This document shows positions 43,003-53,004 of a DNA stretch of 64,000 bases, piece after piece. Origin of the DNA: Umezawaea tangerina (GTDB lineage: Bacteria; Actinomycetota; Actinomycetes; Mycobacteriales; Pseudonocardiaceae); the NCBI RefSeq assembly GCF_003002815.1, contig NZ_PVTF01000023.1, forward strand, positions 78,803 through 142,802, read 5' to 3'. The notes beneath the pieces are model-generated. The model searched no databases. It had not been told where the DNA came from and was given only the letters and a program-made list of their open reading frames with translations. The translations under genes and the position numbers were made by a program. The stretch's first letter is position 1. Every line of letters starts with the position of its first letter.

Positions 43003-45456
43003 GTGGCGGTTGCCGAAACCGGATTACACGGGCTGATGCTGAGCCGGGTGGCGAGTGATCGAGAGCTGACCCCGCGTGCCGCCGAGCTCGTGGTCGCGGC
43101 CTGCCGCGGGGAGTCCGCGCTCGACCGGGTGCTGGACGGCGTGGTCGGCGACGACGCGCCGCCCGACCACCCGCGGCGCGGGCCGGGCAGCGGGATCTTC
43201 CTGTCCGGCATCAGGGTCAAGGGGTTCCGGGGGATCGGGCCGGAGGTCGACCTGCCGCTGGCGAGCGGCCCCGGCCTGACCGTGGTGACGGGGCGCAACG
43301 GGTCGGGCAAGTCGAGCTTCGCCGAGGGCGCGGAGTTCGCGCTGACCGGTGACAACACGCGGTGGACGCGGTCGCTCAACGAGGTGTGGCGGCAGGGGTG
43401 GCGCAACCTGCACGCGCCGGGCGACACGTCCGTGGCGATCACGCTGGTGCGGGCCGGGCACGAGGGCGCGACGACGATCCGGCGGGCGTGGACGCCCGGT
43501 GACGACTTCGGCGGCGGCACGTGGACCGAGCGGCGCAGCGGCGACGAGCCGGTGCCGTTCGACGAGCCGAGGTGGCGGGCCGCGCTGGAGACCTACCGGC
43601 CGTTCCTGCCCTACAGCGAGCTGGGCAAGTCGTTGGAGGGCAAGCCGAGCGAGCTGCACGACGCCGTGCACAGCCTGCTGGGCCTGGAGACCATCACGGA
43701 CGCGCAGAACCGGCTCGCCGAGCACCGCAAGCGCTTGGCGGACGTGGTCGCGCGGCCGCACGACCGGCGGGCGAAGATCCGCGCGGAGCTGGCGGCGTCA
43801 CCGGACGGCCGGGCGCAGCGGGCGGCCGAGCTGCTCGGGCAGGACCACCCGGACCTGGACGCCCTGGCGGACCTGGCGCTGGGCGCCGACATGGGCGGCG
43901 GCGGGATGCCGCTGCTGCAGCAGGTGACCGAGCTGGCCCTGCCGTCGGCCGCGGACCTGGCGCACTGCCTGGAGAACCTGGACGCGGCGCTGGCGGCGGT
44001 GACCGCGGTGGCGACCGACGGGGCGCAGACGTGCCTGCGCACCAGCGAGGTGCTGCGGGTGTCGTTGGAGCTGCACGATACCAAGGGCGACCAGTCGTGC
44101 CCGGTGTGCGGCAACGGGGTGCTGGACCGGCGCTGGTACGTGGCGACCACCCGGCGGGCCGAGACCCTGGCGAACGCCGCGGCCGCGCTGCACGACGCCG
44201 GCACCCGGTTGGACACCGAGACCGCCGCCGCCCGCGCGCTGTGCCAGCCGGTGCCCGACCTGCTCAAGCAGGTCGACGGCTTCCTGGACACCGAGGCGGC
44301 GCGCGCGGCGTGGGCGTCGTGGGCGGAGTGCTCGACCTCCGAGGACCCGGTGCGGCTGCGCGGCGACCTGCCGGGTCGGCACGCCGCGGTGCTCGCGGCC
44401 GTGGACGCGCTCAGGGCCGTGGCGCAGGAGCAGATCGCGAAGCGCGACCTGGTGTGGCGACCGATGGCGCTCGCGCTGTTCGAGTGGCACTCGCAGGCCG
44501 AGCGGGCGCTGGCCGACCAGCAGGTGCTCGCCGACGTGACCGAGGCGGAGAACTGGATCCGAAGAACCGCGGCGCTGCTGAGGTCCGAGCGGATCGCGCC
44601 CTTCGCCAAGGAGTCGCAGCGGATCTGGCAGCGCCTGCGCCAGCAGAGCAACATCGACCTGGGCACCGTGCACCTGGAGGGCACCGGCCAGAACGACCGG
44701 CGGGTGGAGCTGGACGTGTCGGTCGACGGGATGCCCAACGCCGCGCTCGCCGTGATGAGCCAGGGGGAGCTGCACGCCCTCGCGCTGGCGCTGTTCCTGC
44801 CCAGGGCCGTGGTCGACGAGAGCCCGTTCCGGTTCGTGGTGATCGACGACCCGGTGCAGGCCATGGACCCGGCCAAGGTGGACGGTCTCGCCCAGGTCCT
44901 CGCCGACGTCGGTCTCACCCGCCAGGTCGTGGTCTTCACCCACGACGAGCGGCTCGTCGAGGCGGTGCGCAGGCTGCGGCTCCCGGCGACCGTGTGGGAG
45001 GTGTGCCGCGGCGAGAACTCCCTGGTGCAGGTGCGGATGTGCGACGACCCGGTCGGCCGCTACCTGGCCGACGCGCGGGCGATGCGCACCACCGACGACC
45101 TCCCCGACGAGGCCCGCGCCGAGCTGGTCGCCGCCTGCTGCCGGGCCGCGCTGGAGTCGGCGGGCGACACCAGGTTCCGCCGGATCCGGCTGGAACGCGG
45201 CCAGTCCCACGCCGAGGTCGAGCTGGTGCTCGAGCAGGCGCTGACCACCCGCCAACGGGTGGCCCTCGCGGTCTTCGACGACCTGTCCGCGAACGGGAGC
45301 CTGCCCGCGCACCTGACCGACGTGCTCGGCCCCTGGGCCGTCGACGTGCTGCACGCGTGCCGCGAGGGCACCGGCAGGCCGTACGACGGCGACCTGCGGA
45401 CGCTGATCCGCGACACCGAACGCCTCACCACCTGGCTGAGAGATGGGCTGAAGTGA
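43003..45456 (+). CDS. RecF/Rad50-like ABC-type ATPase, first gene of a four-gene operon
   Basis: 817 residues. An N-terminal helical extension of about 65 residues precedes a RecF-like start (LSGIRVKGFRGIGPEVDLPL). Walker A TGRNGSGKSSF near residue 95; a CPVCGNG pair (Cys366, Cys369) in the middle of the coiled-coil region resembles a zinc hook; ABC signature MSQGELHALALAL near 586; Walker B FVVIDDPVQAMD with Asp615/Asp616; switch His in FTHDERL. The last 150 residues form a helical domain not found in Rad50. Such proteins bind DNA ends and often power nucleases in defence or repair. GTG after GAGGAGA. The stop overlaps the next GTG. Confidence 0.85.
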   Translation: MAVAETGLHGLMLSRVASDRELTPRAAELVVAACRGESALDRVLDGVVGDDAPPDHPRRGPGSGIFLSGIRVKGFRGIGPEVDLPLASGPGLTVVTGRNGSGKSSFAEGAEFALTGDNTRWTRSLNEVWRQGWRNLHAPGDTSVAITLVRAGHEGATTIRRAWTPGDDFGGGTWTERRSGDEPVPFDEPRWRAALETYRPFLPYSELGKSLEGKPSELHDAVHSLLGLETITDAQNRLAEHRKRLADVVARPHDRRAKIRAELAASPDGRAQRAAELLGQDHPDLDALADLALGADMGGGGMPLLQQVTELALPSAADLAHCLENLDAALAAVTAVATDGAQTCLRTSEVLRVSLELHDTKGDQSCPVCGNGVLDRRWYVATTRRAETLANAAAALHDAGTRLDTETAAARALCQPVPDLLKQVDGFLDTEAARAAWASWAECSTSEDPVRLRGDLPGRHAAVLAAVDALRAVAQEQIAKRDLVWRPMALALFEWHSQAERALADQQVLADVTEAENWIRRTAALLRSERIAPFAKESQRIWQRLRQQSNIDLGTVHLEGTGQNDRRVELDVSVDGMPNAALAVMSQGELHALALALFLPRAVVDESPFRFVVIDDPVQAMDPAKVDGLAQVLADVGLTRQVVVFTHDERLVEAVRRLRLPATVWEVCRGENSLVQVRMCDDPVGRYLADARAMRTTDDLPDEARAELVAACCRAALESAGDTRFRRIRLERGQSHAEVELVLEQALTTRQRVALAVFDDLSANGSLPAHLTDVLGPWAVDVLHACREGTGRPYDGDLRTLIRDTERLTTWLRDGLK

Positions 45457-45863
45457 ACGACCGGAACGTGCTGGACCGGCTGGCGCACGTCGAGCGGATG
45501 CTCTCCGACGCGCGGACCCTCGACGGCGTCCGGGTGCGGTGCGGGGCGTGGCTGCTGCGCACGACCCTGGAACGCGCCGTCGTCGCGCTGTGCGCCGCCA
45601 GGTGCGGGCCGAACGGCTCGATGCACGCGATGCTGCTGAGCCTGCCGCGGTACCTGGACGACGACGTCGCCGAGGACACCGCGCAGCTGTGGCACGCGCT
45701 GTGCCGGGCCGCGCACCACCACGACTACGAGATCGCGCCGACCGTCGACGAGCTGCGCGGCTGGCACTGCGACACCGCGCGGCTGGCCGACGCGCTGCTC
45801 GCCGAGCTGCCGGACCTGCTGCCCCGGCCGCGGGTCGAGGCCGGGTCCAGGAGGCGCGGATGA
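45453..45863 (+). CDS. Small helical protein, partner of the ATPase (paralogue of 54992)
   Basis: 136 residues, all-helical by pattern, no recognised family. Shared with the paralogue at 54992 are WLLRTTLERAVVAL and YEIAPTVDELRGWH. The R...H-rich helical layout (LCRAAHHHDYEIAPT) recalls small HEPN-like domains, but the RxxxxH catalytic motif is not clear, so I do not call it a nuclease. GTG overlaps the upstream stop, and its own stop overlaps the next ATG; the three proteins must be made in concert. Confidence 0.75.
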   Translation: MNDRNVLDRLAHVERMLSDARTLDGVRVRCGAWLLRTTLERAVVALCAARCGPNGSMHAMLLSLPRYLDDDVAEDTAQLWHALCRAAHHHDYEIAPTVDELRGWHCDTARLADALLAELPDLLPRPRVEAGSRRRG

Positions 45864-46960
45864 GGGTGCTGCACTTCGCCGACCTGCACCTGGACACGCC
45901 GTTCCACGGTGTGGGGCCGCGGCACGCGCGCGCCCGCCGGGCCGCGCTGCGGACGACGTTGCTGCGGATCGTCGCGCTGGCCCGCGAGCAGCGGGTGGAC
46001 GCGCTGCTGTGCGGCGGCGACCTGTACGAGCACGACCGCTTCTCCCCCGACACCGCCGCGTTCCTGCGCGACGCGTTCGAGGAGGCCGCCGTGCCGGTGC
46101 ACCTGGCGCCGGGCCACCACGACCGGTACGGCCCGCGCAGCCCGTACCACCAGGTGGCGTGGTCGGGGAACGTGCACGTGTTCGCCGAGGACCGCCTGGT
46201 GGCCGAGACGCTGGCGGACGGGGTCACGTTGTGGGGCGCGGCGCACCGCGGCACCACCGACGGCGACGGGTTCCTGGAGGACTTCGCCGTGGACCGCGCG
46301 GGCGTGCACCTCGCCCTGTTCCACGGGTCCGAGCTCACCGGGCTCGCGGTGCAGGAGGGCGGCCGGATGCCGCACGCCGCGTTCACCGCGCGGCAGGTCG
46401 AGCAGGCCGGGCTGCACCACGCGTTCCTCGGGCACTTCCACGCGCCGCGCGACGCCGAGCGGCACACCTACCCCGGCAACCCCGACCCGCTGACGTTCGG
46501 CGAGCAGGGGCGGCGGGGCGCGGTCCTGCACACCGTGCACGACGACGGCCGGGTGGACCGGGTGCGCCACGACGTGGCGACGAGCCGGGTGCACGACGTC
46601 GCCGTGGAGCTGGCCGGGGCCGCGCGCACCGACCAGGTCCGGGAGCAGGTGGCCGCCGCCGTGGCCGGGCTGGAGGGCGTCGTCCGGGTGACCCTCGGCG
46701 GCGCGGTCGGCCCGGAGGCGGACCTGCGCCCCGACGACCTCGCCCGCTGCGCACCGCACCTGGAGGCGCTGGTGGTCCGCGTCGGGACCGTCCGCCCCAC
46801 CACCGACTTCGCCGCGCTCGCCGAGGAACCCACGGTGCGCGGCCGGTTCGTCCGCGACGTGCGGGCGGACGAGGACCTGGACGACGACACCCGGCGGCGG
46901 GTGCTCGTCACCGGGCTGCGCGCCTTCGACGGGCGCACCGCCGACCTTGCCGTGCTCTGA
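45860..46960 (+). CDS. SbcD-like metallophosphoesterase (DNA repair exonuclease family)
   Basis: 366 residues. Calcineurin-type metal site: FADLHLDTPF (Asp, His), CGGDLYEHD (Asp), PGHHDRYGP, LFHGSEL (His) and LGHFHAPR (His-x-His). The third motif is normally GNHD; here His86 replaces the metal-binding Asn. The C-terminal 130 residues form a capping domain. SbcD-like enzymes cut DNA with an SbcC/Rad50 partner, and two such ATPases flank this gene. ATG overlaps the previous stop. Confidence 0.9.
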   Translation: MRVLHFADLHLDTPFHGVGPRHARARRAALRTTLLRIVALAREQRVDALLCGGDLYEHDRFSPDTAAFLRDAFEEAAVPVHLAPGHHDRYGPRSPYHQVAWSGNVHVFAEDRLVAETLADGVTLWGAAHRGTTDGDGFLEDFAVDRAGVHLALFHGSELTGLAVQEGGRMPHAAFTARQVEQAGLHHAFLGHFHAPRDAERHTYPGNPDPLTFGEQGRRGAVLHTVHDDGRVDRVRHDVATSRVHDVAVELAGAARTDQVREQVAAAVAGLEGVVRVTLGGAVGPEADLRPDDLARCAPHLEALVVRVGTVRPTTDFAALAEEPTVRGRFVRDVRADEDLDDDTRRRVLVTGLRAFDGRTADLAVL

Positions 46961-46980
46961 GGGACAAGACGGGGAAAGAC

Positions 46981-49845
46981 ATGCGAATAGAGTCCGTCAC
47001 CGCGCACGCGTTCGGCCCGCTGGCCGACCGGACCCTGGAGCTGGCGCCGGGGCTGACGGTCGTCGCGGGCGCCAACGAGTCGGCGAAGTCCTCCTGGCAC
47101 GCCGCGATCTACGCGGCGCTGTGCGGACGCCGCCGCGGCCGGGGCGCGCTGACGACACCGGAGCGCCGGTTCGCCGAGCTGCACAAGCCGTGGCACGACA
47201 AGGACTGGAAGGTCTCCTCCGTCGTGGTGCTGGACGACGGGCGGCGGGTCGGGCTGCACCAGGACCTCGCGGGCAAGTCGGGCTGCCGGGCGACGGACCT
47301 GGGGCTGGACCAGGACATCAGCGCCGAGGTGATGTTCGAGGGCGCGCCGGACGCGAGCCGGTGGCTGGGGCTTGACCGCAAGTCGTTCGCCGCCACGGCG
47401 TGCGTGAACCAGGCCGAGCTGCTGGGCGTGCTGACCGCGGCGAACGGGCTGCAGGACCACCTGCAGCGGGCCGCGGCCACCGCCGGTGCCGACGCGACCG
47501 CGGCCGCCGCGCTGGCGGGCCTGGACGCGTTCCACCGCGACCACGTCGGCCAGGAGCGGCCGAAGTCCACCAAGCCCCTCCAGGTGGCCAAGAACCGGCT
47601 CAACCAGGCCAAGCACGACCTGGCGGAGGCGCGGGGCGCGCACCAGCGGTACCTGGAGCTGGTGGAGGAGGCCGAGATCCGCCGCGCCGAGGCCGACGCG
47701 GCCGCCGAGCTCGCCGAACGGGCCGACACCGCGGCGACCGCGCTCGACGAGCTGCTGAGCGCGACCCGCGCGCACACCGCCGCGGAGCGCAAGGCGTTGC
47801 GGTCCAAGGAGAAGGCCGACGACCGGGCGGCCGAGGTCGCCAAGGCCGAGCGGCGGCTGGCGCGGACGAAGGAGCTGGACGAGAGGTTCGGCGGCACCCC
47901 GCCCGCCGGGTTGGCCGCGCAGGAGGAGGTGACCCGGATCGTGCACGCCGCCCTCGCGGCGTGGCGGGCGGCGCCGTCGTCGCGCAAGCTCACCGGGTCC
48001 TCGTCGGCCGAGCTGCGCCAGGAGCTGGCCGCCGTGCCCGACCCGCCGACCGGCGACACCGAGGTGGCGCCCCGGATCCGCGAGCTCGCGCTGGCCCGTG
48101 AACGCGCGCTCGCCGTCGTGTCCGCGCACGAGGGCCGCCGACCCGCGATCGCCGATCAGATCGGCGACCCGAAGCTCACCGCGGCGCTGGCCGCCGGACC
48201 GGCCGTCGTGCGCGAGCTGGCCGCCGCGCTCGACGCGCCACCGCCACCGCCCGCGAAGACCGGTCTGCGCACGGCGATGTCCGTGCTGGCCGGGGTGGTG
48301 GGCGTCGCGGGCATCGCGCTGCTGGTGGCCGGGCGGCTGCTGCCCGGTCTCGCGCTGCTCACGCCCGCGCTGTTCGTCGGCGTGCTGCGGATCGTCGAGT
48401 CCGCCACGTCCGACGGCCGCGACGCCGGGCAGCACATCCGCCGCACGAGCCCGGCCGTGGTCGAGGCGTCCTCCCGGTGCGCGGTGCTCGGCCTGCCCGC
48501 GGAGCCGCTGGTGCTCCAGGAGCTGGCGACCAGGGCGGAGCGGCAGATCGGCCTGCGCGCGGGCCGCGCGGTGTGGGACCAGCACCAGCTCCAGTACACC
48601 GAGGCCGTCACCGCGCGGGACGACGAGCTGCGCTCGGCGTTGGTGGACAAGGGTTACACCGAACCCGACCTCCCCGTGGCCGAGCTGCTCGCGCTGTACG
48701 AGCGGGCGTGCGCGATCGCCGCCCGGCAGGCCGCGATGGCCGCGCAGCGGGACGTGCTGACGCGGGCGGTCGAGGAGCGCGACCGCGCCGAGGAGGCCGC
48801 GGTGGAGGTCGCGGCCGTGCGCGCTAAAGCGTTGGCGCTGGTGCGCGACGCCGTGCGGGCGGCGGACAAGAACGCCGCCGTCACGCAGGCCACCACCGCC
48901 GCGGAGCTGCTGGCGTCGTTGAACAGGTGGCAGCGCGGCTGGGAGGACCAGCTCCGCGCCGCCGCGGCGGAACGCGACGCGTGGACCGAGCTGACGACGC
49001 TGCTGGCCGACTCCACCCCGGACGAGCTGGCCGCGGGGCTCGTGGTGACCTGCGCGGAGCACGCGACCCTGCTGGCCGAGGCCGAGCACGACGCCGAGGA
49101 GGCCGCCACCGCGCTGGTCCGGCGCGACGAGCTGGCGGCGGCGTGCGGGACGACCGGGGACGCCGAGGAGGTCGAGGCGCTGCTGGCCGAGGCGCGGACC
49201 GCCGTCACCACCGCCCGCGCCGAGGCGCGCCAGGTGGCCAGCGCCGCCGACGAGCTCGGCGGCGCGCTCGCCGAACGGGGCCGCACGCTGCCGGACGTGC
49301 CCGAGGCCGAGGAGGCGCTGGCGGCCGCACAGGAGGAGCTGGCCGCGATCACGGGCCTGTCCGCCACGCTGAAGGCCACCGGCGGGTACATCGCCGCCGC
49401 GCAGGCCGCCGTGCACCGCGACATCGCGCCGTCGCTGGCGGTGACGCTGCGCAGCCGGCTGCCCGGCATCACCGACGGCCGCTACACCGACGCCCGTGTG
49501 GACCCGGCGACGCTGAAGGTCAGCGTCCGCGGCCCGTCGGGCCCGTGGCGACCCGCGGCGAACCTGTCGCTGGGCACCGCGGAGCAGGTGTACCTGCTGC
49601 TGCGCTTCGCGCTGGCCGAGCACCTGTCGGTCACCGGCGAGACGTGCCCGCTGCTGCTCGACGACATCACCGTGCAGGCCGACGACGGCCGCACCACGGC
49701 CATCCTGGACCTGCTGCTCAAGCTGGCCACCGAGCGCCAGGTCGTGCTGTTCGCCCAGGAGACCGCGGTGCTCGACTGGGCCCGCGAGCACCTGGACGGC
49801 GAGCACGACGCCCTGCGCGAGCTGACCCGCATCCCGGTGGAGTAG
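46981..49845 (+). CDS. YhaN/SbcC-like ATPase with central membrane segments
   Basis: 954 residues. Walker A is the YhaN-type variant VAGANESAKSSW near residue 32; the signature is LSLGTAEQVYLLLRFAL and Walker B CPLLLDDITVQADD near the C terminus. Long Ala/Glu-rich coiled coils (residues 190-330 and 500-800) flank two hydrophobic segments (LRTAMSVLAGVVGVAGIALL, then PGLALLTPALFVGVL) around 427-470, a feature shared with YhaN of Bacillus. It may anchor the SbcD-like nuclease at the membrane. Starts 20 bases after the nuclease stop, after GGGGAAAG. Confidence 0.88.
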   Translation: MRIESVTAHAFGPLADRTLELAPGLTVVAGANESAKSSWHAAIYAALCGRRRGRGALTTPERRFAELHKPWHDKDWKVSSVVVLDDGRRVGLHQDLAGKSGCRATDLGLDQDISAEVMFEGAPDASRWLGLDRKSFAATACVNQAELLGVLTAANGLQDHLQRAAATAGADATAAAALAGLDAFHRDHVGQERPKSTKPLQVAKNRLNQAKHDLAEARGAHQRYLELVEEAEIRRAEADAAAELAERADTAATALDELLSATRAHTAAERKALRSKEKADDRAAEVAKAERRLARTKELDERFGGTPPAGLAAQEEVTRIVHAALAAWRAAPSSRKLTGSSSAELRQELAAVPDPPTGDTEVAPRIRELALARERALAVVSAHEGRRPAIADQIGDPKLTAALAAGPAVVRELAAALDAPPPPPAKTGLRTAMSVLAGVVGVAGIALLVAGRLLPGLALLTPALFVGVLRIVESATSDGRDAGQHIRRTSPAVVEASSRCAVLGLPAEPLVLQELATRAERQIGLRAGRAVWDQHQLQYTEAVTARDDELRSALVDKGYTEPDLPVAELLALYERACAIAARQAAMAAQRDVLTRAVEERDRAEEAAVEVAAVRAKALALVRDAVRAADKNAAVTQATTAAELLASLNRWQRGWEDQLRAAAAERDAWTELTTLLADSTPDELAAGLVVTCAEHATLLAEAEHDAEEAATALVRRDELAAACGTTGDAEEVEALLAEARTAVTTARAEARQVASAADELGGALAERGRTLPDVPEAEEALAAAQEELAAITGLSATLKATGGYIAAAQAAVHRDIAPSLAVTLRSRLPGITDGRYTDARVDPATLKVSVRGPSGPWRPAANLSLGTAEQVYLLLRFALAEHLSVTGETCPLLLDDITVQADDGRTTAILDLLLKLATERQVVLFAQETAVLDWAREHLDGEHDALRELTRIPVE

Positions 49846-49849
49846 CACC

Positions 49850-49862
49850 GTCCACAGTGGAC
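49850..49862. promoter_or_regulatory. Short palindrome upstream of the SARP-type regulator
   Basis: GTCCAC-A-GTGGAC is an exact six-base inverted repeat 50 bases before the GTG of the regulator. It may be an operator or only a weak terminator of the preceding operon. Confidence 0.3.
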
Positions 49863-49911
49863 CTCTTCGGTGACGCGCACCGCGGGGGCGTCCGCATGGC
49901 ACAGTTGAACC

Positions 49912-52900
49912 GTGCAGGTGAGGATTCTGGGCCCGCTGGAGGTGACCGAGGACGGCGTCCCGGTCGCGATCGGCGGTGCCCGGCTGCGGACCCTGCTGGT
50001 GCGGCTGGCCGTCGGGGTCGGCCGGGTGGTGACCGTCGACGAGCTGGCCGACGCGCTGTGGCCGCACGACCTGCCGGTCGACCGGGTCAACTCGGTGCGG
50101 TCGCTGGTCGCCAGGCTGCGCCGCGCCCTGCCGGACCCGGCCGTGCTGTGCTCGGCGCCCGCGGGCTACCGGCTCGACCTGCCGCCGGACGCGGTCGACG
50201 CGCACGCGTTCGAACGGCTGGCGCGGTCGGGCGAGGACGGCGACCGGCGGGCGGCGTTGGCGCTGTGGCGCGGACGGGCGCTGCTGGACGCGGGCGACGC
50301 GGAGTACGCCACCGCCTACGCGGCCCGGCTCGACGAGGCCAGGCTGACCGCCGTCGAGGCGTGCGCCGAGGCCGACCTCGCGGCGGGCGGGCACGACCGC
50401 GTGGTCGCCGAGCTGACCGGACTGGCCGCCCGGCACCCGTTGCGCGAGCCCCTGCACGCCTTGCTGCTGCGTGCTTTGCACGCGGCCGACCGGCGGTCCG
50501 AGGCGCTCGCGGTCTACGAGGACGTGCGGCGCAGGCTGGCCGACGAGCTGGGCACCGACCCGTCCGCGGAGCTGCGGCAGGTCCACCAGGCGCTGCTGCG
50601 CACCGACGCCGCACCCGCCCGCGGCACCCTCCCCGCGGCCCTGACCAGCTTCGTCGGCCGCGAGGCCGAGGTCGAGCGGGTCACCTCGCTGCTCACCACG
50701 ACCAGGCTGGTCACGCTCGTCGGGCCGGGCGGCGCGGGCAAGACCCGGTTGGCGACGACCGCGGCGCGGCTGCTGCCGGGCGGCGCGTGGCTCGTGGAGC
50801 TGGCACCGGTCACCGACCCGGCCGACGTGCCCGTCGCCGTCCTGGGCGCGCTCGGCATCCGCGAGAAGCGCAACCCGGACCCCGACCTGCCGCCCGCCGA
50901 CACCACCGACCGGTTGGTGGACCTGTTGTCCCGCAGCGACTCGGTGATCGTGCTGGACAACTGCGAGCACGTGGTCGACGCCGCCGCCCGGCTCGCCGAG
51001 GAGCTGCTGGGCCGCTGCCCGAGGCTGCTGATCCTGGCCACCAGCCGGGAACCGCTCGGCGTGTTCGGCGAGACCCTGCACCCGGTCCCGACGCTGGCCG
51101 TGCCGAAGGCGGCGCCCTCGGTCGCCGAGGCCGTCGCGAGCCCGGCCGTGCGGCTGCTCGTCGACCGCGCCGCGGCCGTGCGGCCCGGTTTCGCCGTGGA
51201 CGAGGCGAACGCGGCCGACGTGGCGGAGATCTGCCGCAGGCTCGACGGGCTGCCGCTGGCCGTCGAGCTGGCGGCCGCGCGGCTGCGGTCGCTGTCGCTG
51301 CGGCAGCTGGCCGACCGCCTCGACGACCGGTTCCGCCTGCTCACCGGCGGCAGCCGCACGGCGCTGCCCCGCCACCAGACGCTGCGCGCGGTCGTGGCGT
51401 GGAGCTGGGACCTGCTGGGCGAGCGGGAGCGGTCGTTCGCCGAGCGGCTGGCGGTGTTCCCGGCCGCGATCAGCCTGGACGCCGCCGAGCACGTGCGCCC
51501 CGGCGAGGGCCTGGACCTGCTCACGGCGTTGGCGGACAAGTCGTTGCTCCAGGTCGTCGACGCGCCGGAGCCGTACTTCCGGATGCTGGAGACGATCAAG
51601 GAGTTCGCCCTCGAACGGCTCGTCGAACGCGGGGAGGCCACCGCCGCGCGCCGGGAGCACGCGGCGTACTTCCTCGACTTCGCCGAGACCGCCGAGCCGT
51701 ACCTGCGGGGGCCTGACCAGGTCGTGTGGCTCGGCAAGCTGCTCCTGGAACGCGACAACCTGGTGGCGGCGCTGCACTTCGCCGCCGACACCGGCGACGC
51801 GGACACCGCCGTGCGGCTGGGCGCGTCGCTGGGCATGTTCGGCTGGATCCTGGGCACCACCTCCGACACCGGCGCGTGGCTGCGGATCGCGTTGAACGTG
51901 CCCGGCGAGCAACCCGAGCCCGCGCGGACGATCACCGCCGCGCTGTACCTGCTCAACGGCTCCCTGTGGAGCGGCGGCAGCGAACGGGAACGGCTGATCG
52001 CCGAGTACCGCGAGGCGCTGGCGGTGGTGGACGTCCACCGGGCGCACCCGGTGCTCGCCCTGTTCGAGCCGATGTTCGCGATCGTCACCGACGACGTCGC
52101 CCTCGGGGTCGCCCTGGTCGACCAGCGGCTCGACCACCCCGACCCGTGGACCAGGGCGGCGCTGTGGATGGTGCGCGGGATCGTCCGGGAGAACGACGGC
52201 GACATGGACGGCATGCGGCGCGACATGGCGGAAGCCGTGGCCGGGTTCCGCGCGGTCGGCGACCGGTTCGGGCTGTCGCAGTCGCTGTCGTCGCTGGCCG
52301 AGGGCCACCTGCTGTTCGGTGACCACGAGGAGGCGATCGAGGCGATCGAGGAGTCGATCTCGCTGCGCCTCGAGCTCCAGCGCGACGACGACGTGTCGCA
52401 CGACCGGCTCATGCTCGCCAGGATCCGCGCGCACAACGGCGACCAGTCGTCGGCGCGCGCGGAGTACGAGGCGATCACGAAGGAGGGCGGCCGGGGGCTG
52501 GTGTCCAGCCACAGCGTCACGTTCGCGCACTCCGCGCTCGGCGACATGGACCGCCTCGACGGCGACCTCGACGCCGCGGACCGGCACTACTCGGCGGCCA
52601 TGGCGGCGTTGGAGGACTCCGTCGTCGTGGCCCCGCAGCTGCGCGCGCTGGTGCTCGCGTCGAAGGCGCACGTGCGGGCGGCCAGGTCGGACGTGCCCGC
52701 GGCGTGGGCGCTGCTGGGGCAGGCGGTCGAGCAGGCGTTGACCACGAAGGACATGCCGGTGCTGGCCAGGATCGCCGTCACCGTGGCGGCCGTGCACGCG
52801 CACGTCGGCGACCACTCCGCCGCCGCGCTGGTGCTGGGGGCCGCCGAGCAGCTGCGCGGCGCGCCGGACGTGCTCAACCCCGACCTCGTCGTGCTGGGCC

Positions 52901-53004
52901 CGCTGCTGCGCAAGGCGATGGGCGACGCCGCGTACGACGCCGCCCACGCCAAGGGCCGCGGTCTCGACCGCGCGTCGGCGATCGATCAGGTGCGGCGGCG
53001 GTAG
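49912..53004 (+). CDS. SARP/AfsR-type regulator: BTAD, NB-ARC-like NTPase and TPR repeats
   Basis: 1030 residues. N-terminal OmpR-like winged helix (VRILGPLEVTEDG, then LRTLLVRLAVGVGRVVTVDE), a bacterial transcriptional activation domain (LRRALHAADRRSEALAVYED), an NTPase with P-loop VGPGGAGKTRLA near residue 270, VIVLDNCEHVVD as Walker B, and C-terminal TPR-like repeats up to about residue 1000. Such proteins integrate signals to activate secondary metabolism or antibiotic genes. GTG start; CACAGT (49900-49905) lies six bases before it (leaderless-like). The 3' end overlaps the convergent transporter gene by 19 bases. Confidence 0.92.
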   Translation: MQVRILGPLEVTEDGVPVAIGGARLRTLLVRLAVGVGRVVTVDELADALWPHDLPVDRVNSVRSLVARLRRALPDPAVLCSAPAGYRLDLPPDAVDAHAFERLARSGEDGDRRAALALWRGRALLDAGDAEYATAYAARLDEARLTAVEACAEADLAAGGHDRVVAELTGLAARHPLREPLHALLLRALHAADRRSEALAVYEDVRRRLADELGTDPSAELRQVHQALLRTDAAPARGTLPAALTSFVGREAEVERVTSLLTTTRLVTLVGPGGAGKTRLATTAARLLPGGAWLVELAPVTDPADVPVAVLGALGIREKRNPDPDLPPADTTDRLVDLLSRSDSVIVLDNCEHVVDAAARLAEELLGRCPRLLILATSREPLGVFGETLHPVPTLAVPKAAPSVAEAVASPAVRLLVDRAAAVRPGFAVDEANAADVAEICRRLDGLPLAVELAAARLRSLSLRQLADRLDDRFRLLTGGSRTALPRHQTLRAVVAWSWDLLGERERSFAERLAVFPAAISLDAAEHVRPGEGLDLLTALADKSLLQVVDAPEPYFRMLETIKEFALERLVERGEATAARREHAAYFLDFAETAEPYLRGPDQVVWLGKLLLERDNLVAALHFAADTGDADTAVRLGASLGMFGWILGTTSDTGAWLRIALNVPGEQPEPARTITAALYLLNGSLWSGGSERERLIAEYREALAVVDVHRAHPVLALFEPMFAIVTDDVALGVALVDQRLDHPDPWTRAALWMVRGIVRENDGDMDGMRRDMAEAVAGFRAVGDRFGLSQSLSSLAEGHLLFGDHEEAIEAIEESISLRLELQRDDDVSHDRLMLARIRAHNGDQSSARAEYEAITKEGGRGLVSSHSVTFAHSALGDMDRLDGDLDAADRHYSAAMAALEDSVVVAPQLRALVLASKAHVRAARSDVPAAWALLGQAVEQALTTKDMPVLARIAVTVAAVHAHVGDHSAAALVLGAAEQLRGAPDVLNPDLVVLGPLLRKAMGDAAYDAAHAKGRGLDRASAIDQVRRR

